From Mytilisepta virgata (Eukaryota; Mollusca; Bivalvia; Mytilida; Mytilidae), in assembly GCA_028015205.1 (NCBI GenBank), contig CM051518.1, positions 34,066,001 through 34,130,000 of the forward strand: DNA of 64,000 nucleotides, read 5' to 3'. The notes under the pieces were generated by a model. The model was given only the letters and a program-made list of their open reading frames with translations, was not told the DNA's origin and searched no databases. Within the stretch, counting starts at the first letter, position 1; each line of letters opens with the position of its first letter. Shown in pieces: positions 1 to 15,000 of this stretch. The position numbers were made by a program, and so were the translations under genes.

Positions 1-3000
1 GTGCCACTGACAACTGGAATTGCAGGTGGATTACATCATGGTAAAATGATCTTTATATCTGGAGTACCAGCTGGAACTAACAGGTACTGCTCTATAATAC
101 GAATATTTAGTATATTTCTAGTAATTAGCATCATTGTCACTTAAGATTACCATTGACATATGTCTAAATTTGATATTTCAGGGTAAAATAAAAAAGAAAT
201 AGCTGAAACTCCATTATAATGAAATTTTAAAAATATCCTACACAATGTTAAGATTATGGAATTGGTAAGGGTGCACACAACAATTTTTCTTAGTACTTGT
301 CATGACGTCATGAAGGAACATACTCAAAAGATTGATAGCTGGACAATTGGCTGTATCATATACCCATAGACAACCATATATCAAATAAAAAATATTTCTT
401 CAAGCTTTCACTGTATATAATTTTTTTAAGGAAATCCTTTCCAAATTCTTACCATTACAGAAAGATAACTGACAAAAAATAGGTCTCCCCCCTTCAAATA
501 TTTCAAACAGACCAACCTCAGAGCATCCTAGCAAGGATCCCTGCATAATTTAGAGAACTTAGTATATGTGTTTTCCAAAGTGCACATTCAACTGGTTTCA
601 GCACATGTAGTTTCAGGGTACATTCGCTGCCTTTTAAAATTGCTACATGAAGTGGTATAAAAGTTGTGAAGTTGTGTTGTGTTTTCACCTACCCTATTTT
701 CAGATGTTTTCAGAGTAGTCTCCTATTAATAAAACTTTTTGGCATTTCATGCATTTTTTTAAACGTAAAATAAAGCCAAGACTCTTAATTTAAATAATGA
801 AACCAAAAAACAATCACAAATCAATATCTAGAATTTATAAATAGAGGGAATTCCATACCTATGACATAGTATATTTAGGGAAAAACAGCTGGAATTTAAT
901 ACGAAACTGTTGATCGCATTCTAATGTTTTTGTAATTGTCCAATCTCAAGAGAAAATGTTTTCAGTTCAACTGATGAATTTTTAATTTAATCCATGTATT
1001 CTTTACTAGATAATTGATCTAGAGAGGCCAAGAGTTTTCAAATAAAAATCATAATATATGAAGTGTATTGAAATGCTTTTTAAAGTACATATTTTTTTGA
1101 CATGTTTCAGTATTTTTATCTAGATTTAGTATATATTTACAAGATGGAGCTCTACACAATGCAGATGTCGGTATGGTATTTGATGTACGATTTAATTTTG
1201 GTTCATGTGTCAATGTTATAGTTCGTAACCATAGATCACGTGGACAGTGGGGACAGGAAGAAAGAGCTGTTCCTTTCTTCCCATTCATGCGTAATTCTCC
1301 ATTTGAGATGATCATTTTGTGTGAGAATAGTGGTTTTAAGGTAAGTAGACTTTTTTAGTACTTTTAATGTGAAAAGTTAATCCACTCAAGAAATAGGGCT
1401 TTAAATTTCTGTACAGTTTTGAAAACTTGGGTAATTTCTTCTGGTTGTTTACTTCAGGTGAAAAGTTAAGTTGCTATCAAATTTAGCAAAGGTAGATTAC
1501 TTTCATGTAAGCTTAATTTCATTCCACAGTAATTATTCCTTTTGAACTAGTGTGTTTTTTCTGTATAAATAATATAAACAGGTAGCATGAATACTTTTTA
1601 GCTCACCTGGCCAAAGGCCATGTGAGCTTTTGCCATCACTTTTCGTCCGTCGTCCGTCTGTCCGTCCGTCCGTCGTAAACTTTTCATTCAAAAATCTTCT
1701 CCTCTGAAACTGCTGGGCCGATTGGTTTGAAACTTAATAGGAATGATCTATGACATGTCCTCTACAAATGATCCTCAATTTATTTTGATCTGACATAAAA
1801 CATGGCTGTCGTAGCTAAAAATAGAATATAGGGGTGGATGTGTTGTTTTTGGCTTATAACTTAAAAACCGTTACAGATATCAAAATCTGACATGGGGTAA
1901 AATTGATCAGCATGACGAGATCTACCTACCCTGAAATTTTGAAGGAAATTCCAATACCCATTTAGGAGTTATTGCCCTTTTTTCGTCAAATTTTCTAAAT
2001 TTTAACATTTTTCGTCATTTATCTCCAAAAGTATTTGAGATAGAAGTGAAATGTAAATTTGAAAAATGTTTGCCATGTTGAGATCTACCTACCCTGAAAT
2101 TTTAAAGGAAATCCCAAAACCCATTTAGGTGTTGTTGCCCCTTTTTTGTCAAATTTTCAAAATTTTTTCTTTCAAAAATCTTCTCCTCTGAAACCGCTGG
2201 GCCGATTCGTTTGAAACTTAATAGGAATGATCTATGACATGTCCTCTACAAACAGTCGTCAATTTATTTTGATCTGACATAAAACATGGCTGTCATAGCT
2301 AAAAATAGAATATAGGGGTGGATGTGTTGTTTTTGGCTTATAACTTAAAAACCGTTACAGATATCAAAAATCTGACGGGGTAAAATTGATCAGCATGACA
2401 AGATCTACCTACCCTGAAATTTTGAAGGAAATCCCAAAACCCTTTTAGGAGTTATTGCCCTTTTTTCATCAAATTTTCAAAATTTAACATTTTTTGTCAT
2501 TTATCTCCAAAACTATTGAAGATAGAAGTGAAATGTAAATTTGAAAAATGTTTGCCATGTTGAGATCTACATACCCTGAAATTTTAAAGGAAATCCCAAA
2601 ACCCATTTAGGAGTTATTGTCCTTTTTTTGTCAAATTTTCAAAATTTTAACATTTTTGCATTTATCTCCAAAACTATTTGAGATAGAAGTGAAGTGTAAA
2701 TTGAAAAATGTTTGCCATGTTGAGATCTACCTACCCTGAAATTTTGAAGTGAATCCCAAATTCTATTTAGGAGTTATTGGTTTGTGTAATTTGAGGTCGG
2801 GTTCTGTTATATTTATTTAAGGTTCACCCTTATTCCTTGTCAATTTTATCAACTTCCTGCCAGGACTACCACCATCAGGGAACATATTTTAACATTAAAC
2901 CTGATGAAAAATAAATCCTCAACAAATTTTCCCTGAACAACTGAACCAATTGCAACAAACTTGGTCAAATAGTTGATTAATTGTCCAATGAAAACCAGAC

Positions 3001-6000
3001 TCCAGGTGAGCGATTCAGGCTCTGGTGAGCCTCTTGTATTTATTCTGGTAACTGTTGACTAACATGCAAGAATTAAACTACTTCTAGACTCCAATAACTT
3101 CTGCTTTTATAATTAGGGATGTTTTATTATACAGGAGTTATTTTATTGATGGCTTTAATCAATATCCACAAACCCCAAAGTTACTTGTTTCTATCAATTA
3201 GTTATACTATGCACACAGACTCCTAAGAAAGAGGAGGTAGCTAATGAGTTACCACTCTGTAAGTGATGATAAATATGAAATGGGGCAGAACTTTTGTAAT
3301 GAAAAATGCCGATGACAGTGAATGGGTTGTTTCAAAGTTTGCAATAGGTCTTTGATTTCAAATATAAATCATCTAGTAAATATGATATAGTTTTCAAGTT
3401 AAAAATTTCAGAGATTTAGTGGAGTTGTGGACTATACAGGAATATTCGTCCATCCATCCTGAAATCTTGTATTTGCAACTAGTTATTCATTTTTGGTGGA
3501 TTTTATCATATTTGGCATCATGGTTAGACATGCATGTCCTGAACACTTACATATTTTACCCATTGTTCAGTCGATTGATTTGCAAGACTTATCTTTTGTC
3601 TTGTGTACACATTTTGGAAGATTCTAATTTGTATCATGGTTGGGCATGACCCAAATGTGCAGATTTTATAAATTTGCAGTTGACTGACTTTTGCAAAAGT
3701 AATAACCCTTTACATATCATCTTATGTAAGCAACTTGTCATTAATCTTTTGGCGGATCTTGTTTAAATTTTGAATTAGAGATGCCAAACACCCCAATTTT
3801 CCAGTAAAATTTGACCTAGCATGTTTTCTTTTCCTCTTACAGTCAAGTTTGGGTTTTTTTTAGATTGTGAAGAAGCTTTGCTAGTCAACCTACTTTCTGT
3901 GAATTTCAAGCATATACAAAATTTCCTTCTATTGTTCTTTTGACTTTTCCTTACGATTGAGGAATCATTCCTTACCATCCCTTTATCCGATAGATAAATC
4001 TATTCATTATTAGCTATACATGCTATTTTTTTGATTGCAGGATCAAATCAGGCTTTGTTTGAAGCTTAAATTATATGCCAGAATATGCCTATAGAGGCCC
4101 CTAGTGCCCAGCCATGAGGGACACCTCACCTCATGACTTGATTATTCCTACAACTCCTCAGTTAAGATTGGCATCTCTGGAATATGTGCATGTTTTGCTG
4201 ATTTTACAGTTCATTGCTTTTTGCAGAAGTTATGTCCCTTACATATCATTTGACTGACTATCTTGTGTATTTTGGGTAATCTTGTTCTTAACTGGTTTTA
4301 TGTTTGGGCATGACCTTGACATTTGTATTATACCAATTTCATAGTTGATTAGTTTTGCAAGAGTTAAAGCCCTTTTCATATCTCTTGTCTGAATATCTTG
4401 TATTGGTCATTCATCTTTTTGTATGTTTTGTTCATATTTTGTCAGTTGGACATTCCCTGGCCATATACCAATGGTCGATTTTTGCAACAAGAGGCTCACC
4501 AGAGCCTGTATCGCTCACCTGGAGTCTGGTTTTCATTGGACAATTAATCAACTATTTGACCAAGTTTGTTGCAATTGGTTGAATTGTTCAGGGAAAATTT
4601 GTTGAAGATTTATTGTTCATAAGGTTTAATGTTAAAATATGTTCCCTGATGGTGGTAGTCCTGGCAGGAAGTTGACAAAATTGACCAGGAATAAGGGTGA
4701 ACCTTAAATAAATGTAACAGAACCCGACCTCAAATTACACAAACCAATAACTCCTAAATAGAATTTGGGATTCCCTTCAAAATTTCAGGGTAGGCAGATC
4801 TCAACATGGCAAACATTTTTCAATTTATATTTCACTTCTATCTCAAATAGTTTTGGAGATAAATGCAAAAATGTTAAAATTTTGAAAATTTGACAAAAAA
4901 AGGACAATAACTCCTAAATCGGTTTTGGGATTTCCTTTAAAATTTCAGGGTATGTAGATTTCAACATGGCAAACATTTTTCAAATTTACATTTCACTTCT
5001 ATCTCAAATAGTTTTGGAGATAAATGACGAAAAATGTTAAATTTTGAAAATTTGACGAAAAAAGGGCAATAACTCCTAAATGGGTTTTGGGATTTCCTTC
5101 AAAATTTCAGGGTATGTAGATCTCAACATGGCAAACATTTAACAAATTTAGATTTCACTTCTATCTCAAATAGTTTTGGAGATAAATGACAAAAAATGTT
5201 AAATTATGATAATTTGACGAAAAAAGGGCAATAACTCCTAAATGGGTTTTAGGATTTCCTTCGAAATTTCAGGTTAGGTAGATCTTGTCATGCTGATCAA
5301 TTTTACCACGTGTCAGATTTTTGATATCTGTAACGGTTTTTAAGTTATAAGCCAAAAACAACACATGCACCCCTATATTCTATTTTTAGCTACGACAGCC
5401 GCCATGTTTTATGTCAGATCAAAATAAATTGAGGATCGTTTGTAGAGGACATGTTATAGACCATTCCTATTAAGTTTCAAACCAATCGGCCTAGCGGTTT
5501 CAGAGGAGAAGATTTTTGATAAAAAAATTTTGAAAATTTGAAAAAAAAAGGGCAACAACTCCTAAATGGGTTTTGGGATTTCCTTTAAAATTTCAGGGTA
5601 GGTAGATCTCAACATGGCAAACATTTTTCAAATTTACATTTCACTTCTACCTCAAATAGTTTTGGAGATAAATGACGAAAAATGTTAAAATTTTGAAAAT
5701 TTGACGAAAAAAGGGCAATAACTCCTAAACGGGTTTTGAAATTTCCTTCAAAACTTCAGGGTAGGTAGATCTTGTCATGCTGATCAATTTTACCCCTGTC
5801 AGATTTTCGATATCTGTAACGGTTTTTGAGTTATTAGCAAAAAACAGCAATTTACCCCTATGTTCTATTTTTAGCTCACCTGGCCCAAAGGGCCAAGTGA
5901 GCTTTTCTCATCACTTACATATTTTACCCATTGTTCAGTCGATTGATTTGCAAGACTTATCTTTTGTCTTGTGTACACATTTTGGAAGATTCTAATTTGT

Positions 6001-9000
6001 ATCATGGTTGGGCATGACCCAAATGTGCAGATTTTATAAATTTGCAGTTGACTGACTTTTGCAAAAGTAATAACCCTTTACATATCATCTTATGTAAGCA
6101 ACTTGTCATTAATCTTTTGGCGGATCTTGTTTAAATTTTGAATTAGAGATGCCAAACACCCCAATTTTCCAGTAAAAAAAATAACAATCCAAAGATACTT
6201 ATATTAGATATTGTAAATTTATACTATGCTGTATACGACGCATTTCAAGGAGTTACCTCTCATCAGCAGCATTAAAACCGAAACATTTGGAAGACCAAAA
6301 ACCAAACTTATATTAAACAAGAAGTACTCAACCAAAAATACCGAAACAGGAAGCCAAATTTCAGCTAAGGAGATCTACCATGTGCAATACAAGGAATGAA
6401 CCCTTAGTTTTTCTATTATTTTTGAATTTTGCTAAATACTGGTAATTTCTGTAACAAATCAATGAATAATCATGTCAGACAAGTCTGACGACTGGGTTGG
6501 CGAATACCCTCGGGGACCTAGGGTCCACCAGCAGAGGCATCATCCCAGGAGTTTCAAAATAACAATCCAAAGATACTTATATTAGATATTGTAAATTTAT
6601 ACTATGCTGTATACGACGCATTTCAAGGAGTTACCTCTCATCAGCAGCATTAAAACCGAAACATTTGGAAGACCAAAAACCAAACTTATATTAAACAAGA
6701 AGTACTCAACCAAAAATACCGAAACAGGAAGCCAAATTTCAGCTAAGGAGATCTACCATGTGCAATACAAGGAATGAACCCTTAGTTTTTCTATTATTTT
6801 TGAATTTTGCTAAATACTGGTAATTTCTGTAACAAATCAATGAATAATCATGTCAGACAAGTCTGACGACTGGGTTGGCGAATACCCTCGGGGACCTAGG
6901 GTCCACCAGCAGAGGCATCATCCCAGGAGTTTCAAAATAACAATCCAAAGATACTTATATTAGATATTGTAAATTTATACTATGCTGTATACGACGCATT
7001 TCAAGGAGTTACCTCTCATCAGCAGCATTAAAACCGAAACATTTGGAAGACCAAAAACCAAACTTATATTAAACAAGAAGTACTCAACCAAAAATACCGA
7101 AACAGGAAGCCAAATTTCAGCTAAGGAGATCTACCATGTGCAATACAAGGAATGAACCCTTAGTTTTTCTATTATTTTTGAATTTTGCTAAATACTGGTA
7201 ATTTCTGTAACAAATCAATGAATAATCATGTCAGACAAGTCTGACGACTGGGTTGGCGAATACCCTCGGGGACCTAGGGTCCACCAGCAGAGGCATCATC
7301 CCAGGAGTTTCAAAATAACAATCCAAAGATACTTATATTAGATATTGTAAATTTATACTATGCTGTATACGACGCATTTCAAGGAGTTACCTCTCATCAG
7401 CAGCATTAAAACCGAAACATTTGGAAGACCAAAAACCAAACTTATATTAAACAAGAAGTACTCAACCAAAAATACCGAAACAGGAAGCCAAATTTCAGCT
7501 AAGGAGATCTACCATGTGCAATACAAGGAATGAACCCTTAGTTTTTCTATTATTTTTGAATTTTGCTAAATACTGGTAATTTCTGTAACAAATCAATGAA
7601 TAATCATGTCAGACAAGTCTGACGACTGGGTTGGCGAATACCCTCGGGGACCTAGGGTCCACCAGCAGAGGCATCATCCCAGGAGTTTCAAAATAACAAT
7701 CCAAAGATACTTATATTAGATATTGTAAATTTATACTATGCTGTATACGACGCATTTCAAGGAGTTACCTCTCATCAGCAGCATTAAAACCGAAACATTT
7801 GGAAGACCAAAAACCAAACTTATATTAAACAAGAAGTACTCAACCAAAAATACCGAAACAGGAAGCCAAATTTCAGCTAAGGAGATCTACCATGTGCAAT
7901 ACAAGGAATGAACCCTTAGTTTTTCTATTATTTTTGAATTTTGCTAAATACTGGTAATTTCTGTAACAAATCAATGAATAATCATGTCAGACAAGTCTGA
8001 CGACTGGGTTGGCGAATACCCTCGGGGACCTAGGGTCCACCAGCAGAGGCATCATCCCAGGAGTTTCAAAATAACAAAATTTGACCTAGCATGTTTTCTT
8101 TTCCTCTTCCAGTCAAGTTTGGGTTTTTTTTAGATTGTGAAGAAGCTTTGCTAGTCAACCTACTTTCTGTGAATTTCAAGCATATACAAAATTTCCTTCT
8201 ATTGTTCTTTTGACTTTTCCTTATGATTGAGGAATCATTCCTTACCATCCCTTTATCCGATAGATAAATCTATTCATTATTAGCTATACATGCTATTTTT
8301 TTGATTGCAGGATCAAATCAGGCTTTGTTTGAAGCTTAAATTATATGCCAGAATATGCCTATAGAGGCCCCTAGTGCCCAGCCATGAGGGACACCTCACC
8401 TCATGACTTGATTATTCCTACAACTCCTCAGTTAAGATTGGCATCTCTGGAATATGTGCATGTTTTGCTGATTTTACAGTTCATTGCTTTTTGCAGAAGT
8501 TATGTCCCTTACATATCATTTGACTGACTATCTTGTGTATTTTGGGTAATCTTGTTCTTAACTGGTTTTATGTTTGGGCATGACCTTGACATTTGTATTA
8601 TACCAATTTCATAGTTGATTAGTTTTGCAAGCGTTAAAGCCCTTTTCATATCTCTTGTCTGAATATCTTGTATTGGTCATTCATCTTTTTGTATGTTTTG
8701 TTCATATTTTGTCAGTTGGACATTCCCTGGCCATATACCAATGGTCGATTTTTGCAACAAGAGGCTCACCAGAGCCTGTATCGCTCACCTGGAGTCTGGT
8801 TTTCATTGGACAATTAATCAACTATTTGACCAAGTTTGTTGCAATTGGTTGAATTGTTCAGGGAAAATTTGTTGAAGATTTATTGTTCATAAGGTTTAAT
8901 GTTAAAATATGTTCCCTGATGGTGGTAGTCCTGGCAGGAAGTTGACAAAATTGACCAGGAATAAGGGTGAACCTTAAATAAATGTAACAGAACCCGACCT

Positions 9001-12000
9001 CAAATTACACAAACCAATAACTCCTAAATAGAATTTGGGATTCCCTTCAAAATTTCAGGGTAGGCAGATCTCAACATGGCAAACATTTTTCAATTTATAT
9101 TTCACTTCTATCTCAAATAGTTTTGGAGATAAATGCAAAAATGTTAAAATTTTGAAAATTTGACAAAAAAAGGACAATAACTCCTAAATCGGTTTTGGGA
9201 TTTCCTTTAAAATTTCAGGGTATGTAGATTTCAACATGGCAAACATTTTTCAAATTTACATTTCACTTCTATCTCAAATAGTTTTGGAGATAAATGACGA
9301 AAAATGTTAAATTTTGAAAATTTGACGAAAAAAGGGCAATAACTCCTAAATGGGTTTTGGGATTTCCTTCAAAATTTCAGGGTATGTAGATCTCAACATG
9401 GCAAACATTTAACAAATTTAGATTTCACTTCTATCTCAAATAGTTTTGGAGATAAATGACAAAAAATGTTAAATTATGATAATTTGACGAAAAAAGGGCA
9501 ATAACTCCTAAATGGGTTTTAGGATTTCCTTCGAAATTTCAGGTTAGGTAGATCTTGTCATGCTGATCAATTTTACCACGTGTCAGATTTTTGATATCTG
9601 TAACGGTTTTTAAGTTATAAGCCAAAAACAACACATGCACCCCTATATTCTATTTTTAGCTATGACAGCCGCCATGTTTTATGTCAGATCAAAATAAATT
9701 GAGGATCGTTTGTAGAGGACATGTTATAGACCATTCCTATTAAGTTTCAAACCAATCGGCCTAGCGGTTTCAGAGGAGAAGATTTTTGATAAAAAAATTT
9801 TGAAAATTTGAAAAAAAAGGGCAACAACTCCTAAATGGGTTTTGGGATTTCCTTTAAAATTTCAGGGTAGGTAGATCTCAACATGGCAAACATTTTTCAA
9901 ATTTACATTTCACTTCTACCTCAAATAGTTTTGGAGATAAATGACGAAAAATGTTAAAATTTTGAAAATTTGACGAAAAAAGGGCAATAACTCCTAAACG
10001 GGTTTTGAAATTTCCTTCAAAACTTCAGGGTAGGTAGATCTTGTCATGCTGATCAATTTTACCCCTGTCAGATTTTCGATATCTGTAACGGTTTTTGAGT
10101 TATTAGCAAAAAACAGCAATTTACCCCTATGTTCTATTTTTAGCTCACCTGGCCCAAAGGGCCAAGTGAGCTTTTCTCATCACTTGGCGTCCGTCGTCCG
10201 GCGTCGTCCGGCGTCGTCGTTAACATTTTGAACTTCTTCTAGAGAACCACTGAATGGAATGAAACCAAACATGGCATGAATGTTCCTTATGAGGTGCTGA
10301 CCAAGTGTTGTTACTTTGTAGCCGATCCATCATCCAAGATGGCCGCCAGCGGGAACTTAGTTTAACATAGGACCCTATGGGAAATGCATACAAATGACTT
10401 CTTTTAGAGAACCACTGAATGGAATGAAACTAAATCTGGCATGAATGAACCCTTATAAGGTGCTGACCAAGTGTTGTTACTTTGTAGCCGATCCATCATC
10501 CAAGATGGCCGCCAGAGGGGGACTTAGTTTAACATAGGACTCTATGGGAGATGCATACAAATGACTTCTTTTAGAGAACCGTTGAATGGAATGAAACCAA
10601 ACATGACATGAATGTTCCTTATGAGGTGCTGACCAAGTGTTGTTACTTTGTAGCCGATCCATAATCCAAGATGGCCACCAGCGGGGACTTAGTTTAACAT
10701 AGAACCCTATGGGAAATGCATACAAATGACTTCTTTTGGTGACCCACTTAATGGAATGAAACCAAACATGGCATGAATATTCCTTATGAAGTGCTGACCA
10801 AGTATTGTTACTTTGTAGCTGATCCATCATCCAAGATGGCCGCCAGCGGGGAACTTAGTTTAACATAGGACCCTATGGGAAATGCATACAAATGACTTCT
10901 TTTAGAGAACCACTGAATGGAATGAAACTAAATCTGGCATGAATGTTCCTTATGAGGTGCTGACCAAGTGTTGTTACTTTGTAGTCGATCCATCATCACA
11001 GATGGCCGGCAGAGGGAGACTTAGTTTAACATAGGACCCTATGGGAAATGCATACAAATGACTTCTTTTAGAGAACTGTTAAATGGAATGAAACCAAACA
11101 TGGCATGAATGTTCCTTATGAGGTGCTGACCAAGTGTAGTTACTTTGTAGCCGATCCATCATCCAAGATGGCCGCCAGAGGGGGACTTAGTTTAACATAG
11201 GACCCTATGGGAAATGCATACAAATAACTTCTTTTAGAGAACTGTTGAGTAGAATGAAACCAAACATGGCATGAATGTTCCTTATGAGGTGCTGACCAAG
11301 TGTTGTTACTTTGTAGCCGATCCATAATCCAAGATGGCCGCCAGGGGGGGACTTAGTTTAACATAGAACCCTATGGGAAATGCATACAAATGACTTCTTT
11401 TAGTGACCCACTTAATGGAATGAAACCAAACATGGCATGAATATTCCTTATGAAGTGCTGACAAGTGTTGTTACTTTGTAGCTGATCCATCATCCAAGAT
11501 GGCCGCCAGCAGGGAACTTAGTTTAACATAGGACCCTATGGGAAATGCATACAAATGACTTCTTTTAGAGAACCACTGAATGGAATGAAACTAAATCTGG
11601 CATGAATGTTCCTTATGAGGTGCTGACCAAGCGTTGTTACTTTGTAGCTGATCCATCATCCAAGATGGCCACCAGCGGGGGACTAAGTTTAACATTGGAC
11701 CCTATGGGAAATGCATACAAATGACTTCTTTTAGAGAACCACTGAATGGAATGTAACAAAACATAGCATGAATGTTCCTTATGAGGTGCTGACCAAGTAT
11801 TGTTAATTTGTTGCCAATCCATCATCCAAGATGTTTAGAAGTCTATCAGAAAATTGTAAAAAAAATTCTGAATGGTCACAACTTGACCACATATTTAAAA
11901 ATAATAATTATAAGATTTCTTCAGTAGCTATTGTAAGACTACACTAAGATGACCTGTTTTTAATTTTAAATACTGTGTCAAATTAAACCAATCTTGGTCT

Positions 12001-15000
12001 CAATCATTATATAATTTTACATAATTTCCAAAATCACATTAGATACAGGTGAGCGACACAGGCTCTTGAGAGCCTCTAGTTAGTAACAGTGGCCATGTTT
12101 TTCGACGAATCAAAAATCCCCACATCAGTTCTATGCAGGGTACCCCAGGGAACATTCATACCAAGTTTGGTTCTAATTAGTCAAGTAGTTTCAGAGGAGA
12201 AGATTTTTGAAATAATAACATAAAAAAAGCCAAAAATGTCAAAAAAGGGCAATAACTCTAACATCAGTTGACAGATTTTCACGAAAATCAGCACACAGGT
12301 AGCTCTCATCATGCTGAACACTTTCATCCTGCCAGAATTTGCCGTAACCTAATGATTTTTGAGATATTTGCGAAAAACTGTTGTCTGACCCCTATGTTCT
12401 ATTTTTAGGGTTAGGTTGCTAAGCAACCAAAACCCTTATGCCGTCGGTCGTTTGGTTAGACAATGAAGGAAACTTTGGAAATCTGGTGTTTTGTGGAAAA
12501 AGTTGGACCAGAAGTTTTTGAAACTATGTTTTTATGAGTAAATATGCAAGCTTATCTAGGATTGAAGCTTAAGCAAGGCTAGTTAAGCAGCTTTTTATCT
12601 CGATTTTGAGATGACACATGCGCAAAGAAACCTCCATATTTTTCGAATTACGACTATGTTTATATTGGAATATCATATAAGAAAATAAACATTCCGCGGT
12701 AAAATAGTCCTAATATTTGTTGTTGCTGGTGCAGTTGTTTTTTAATAGAAATGTAACTGAAACACACCGAGAAGTGTAATTGTCAAGTTATTTAATAAAA
12801 GATGTGTGTTTTATTGACGATTTCCTTTTTGTTTTGAAAGCCGTGTAAAGTATTCGCACCTTTTAAAGTGTACAATGCTATCGGCGTAAGGATTTTGAAT
12901 GTTTACATTTGCACGGATATTTTGGGAAGGATTACAATCAGGTTTATTTTCAAAAGATTTCAAAGGTAAGTTCCATTTTTGTTGTGAACGTGATTGTTAA
13001 CTTATACAGAACATATTTTGCACATTATTTGCTTATTCTTCTTGTAATTCTGATGGTATTTTGTGTATTTGATTAACCTTTTGACCTGATCATCGTGACT
13101 TCATTTTGTCAAACCTGTTGGTCAGTGATAGAATTGCATACAGGTTATTTGAAATTCCGACAACTTGCACATTAAGATTGAAAAACACTGTGTTTATCAT
13201 TAATTTAGAAAACTGTATTATCGAAGGTATAATGGGTTTATTTTAATTGAAATCTTGAATGTTTACGTTCTGATCTACCTGCACATGCGCAATGTAGTGT
13301 AAATAGAAATGACCCCCTTCTACAATTGTCCAAACTTTGTCTTTTTATATAACCTTAATAACTTGAAGACCTTTGATTTCTGTTTATTTTAATTCATCAA
13401 ATCATTATTATGCGTTTGACTTTTTAAAAAAATTCAATTTAGAGTGATAATTCAAGAAGCGTTAGCCGACTCGTGCTTTCTTTGATTGATTAGTGCATAT
13501 TTATGTACAGACATGCGCAGTAAAGTTGAGTAGTAGAACCTTCAGCTCAGATACACTGTGTTGTGAAAATATACGTTTTAAAAAATCACTGTATATTTTG
13601 AAACCAAAGAAATACATATGCTGTCAATTTAAAAAAAAATCAGTCACCTACCCACAGGAACATTATTATATAATAGACACTTTTTCCGCAGAGCTCGTTA
13701 ACTTTCATAATTGATATATTTCCTTGTAAATAATACTGTTAATAAAAAGAATTCAATACCAAAACCTATTTTGCAATACATTCAAAGAACATTCATACCA
13801 AGTGTGGTTCCAATTTGTCAAGTAGTTTCAGAGGAGAAGAGTTTGGAAAAATTGTTAACGACGACGGACGACGACGACGGATGCCAAGTGATGGCAATAG
13901 CTCACATGGCCTTTGGCCAGGTGAGCTAAAAACTACAGCCCTTTTAATATCTGTTATCTGAATATTTAATTTATACCACTAATCATTCATCTTTCGGCTG
14001 ATTTTGTTCATTTTTTGGTAAGTTTTTTTGGCTGGCTTGTGTATGCAACTAGTCATTTATCATTTGGGTTGTTGTGTTCATATTTGGTATCATAGCAGCC
14101 ATACAATATACAGATTTCTTGTTCAGTTCCAAGTGTAATGGTACTTTCTTATGTCAGATGTTTGCTTATTGAAGCAACTGGTCATTTTTAGTTCGCCTCA
14201 ACGACGTTGAGGGGGACTATTGGAGTACCCCCGGCATCCACAGCCAGTTCTCAGTTACAAGATGACAGTCACATGACCCATATTACATGGTTGATTGGCT
14301 TTTAAATTTTATGTCAAAAAATCAGTTTTAACATAAAAAGTGACCTACAGTCATATAACTTGGTGTGAGGATGCATCTCCGGGAGTAACACAGCCTCCCA
14401 CCAAAATTTGGTCATTCTGACCTACTTATTGCGTTTCATTGACATAGGTTAACTTTTACGTCAGAGTTCAGTTCTCCAATATCAAGCGATCTATAATCAT
14501 ACTGGGGAACAAGACGAACTTTGTAATCATAGATTTCTGGTTACTTTTGGTGGACAGTGAGTGGGGGTATAGTAGCATAACATTATTTTACAAATCTTAC
14601 AATTCATAGGGTAATGTTATGTTAGATTTTGATGTTATTATAGAACAAATGTTAGAACCATCTAAGGGCAAACTGGAGTGGGGGTGATTAAAAAATCTAG
14701 CATTTATGAATATTATATTCAACAAAGTTTGGAATATAATTACCTGATTATTAGATTTTGATCTTTATATAAAATAATCATTTAATATGTTCGAAAGTGA
14801 ATAAAAATTATTCAGTATTAACATAAGAATGAAGTGTTAAATACATTTGGTGCATGGTTACAAAACATGATTAAAAATGGAAATGTGTACTACATGGTAT
14901 ATTATTCTTGCATTGTAAAAATGCTTTCATTAATGTAACTTCCATTTCTTGGTTCCTAAAACTGAGCAGGCTTTTATTTCTTGCAGTTTCTTTCCAGGGG

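Larger units (their letters stand above)
5912..10180 (+). repeat. Direct tandem duplication, copy 2, interrupted by a satellite array
   Basis: Near-identical to 3544-5911 but 1,901 bp longer, because a 378-bp tandem array sits at about 6177-8077. In copy 1 the same site is continuous (CCAGTAAAATTTGACC). The array is bordered by AAAA on both sides. Confidence 0.9.

Noticed and set aside
6181..8070. Hammerhead ribozyme in the 378-bp units (retrozyme idea)
   Set aside because: I looked for the CTGATGA ... GAAA core in both strands of one unit and did not find it in a proper arrangement, although GAAAC occurs.
10477..11825. Minus-strand ORFs of 61-117 codons with repeated MDRLQSNNTWSAPHKEH-type sequence
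   Set aside because: They read through the ~166-bp minisatellite units. The repeated peptide follows the DNA period, and unit lengths of 165-167 break the frame.
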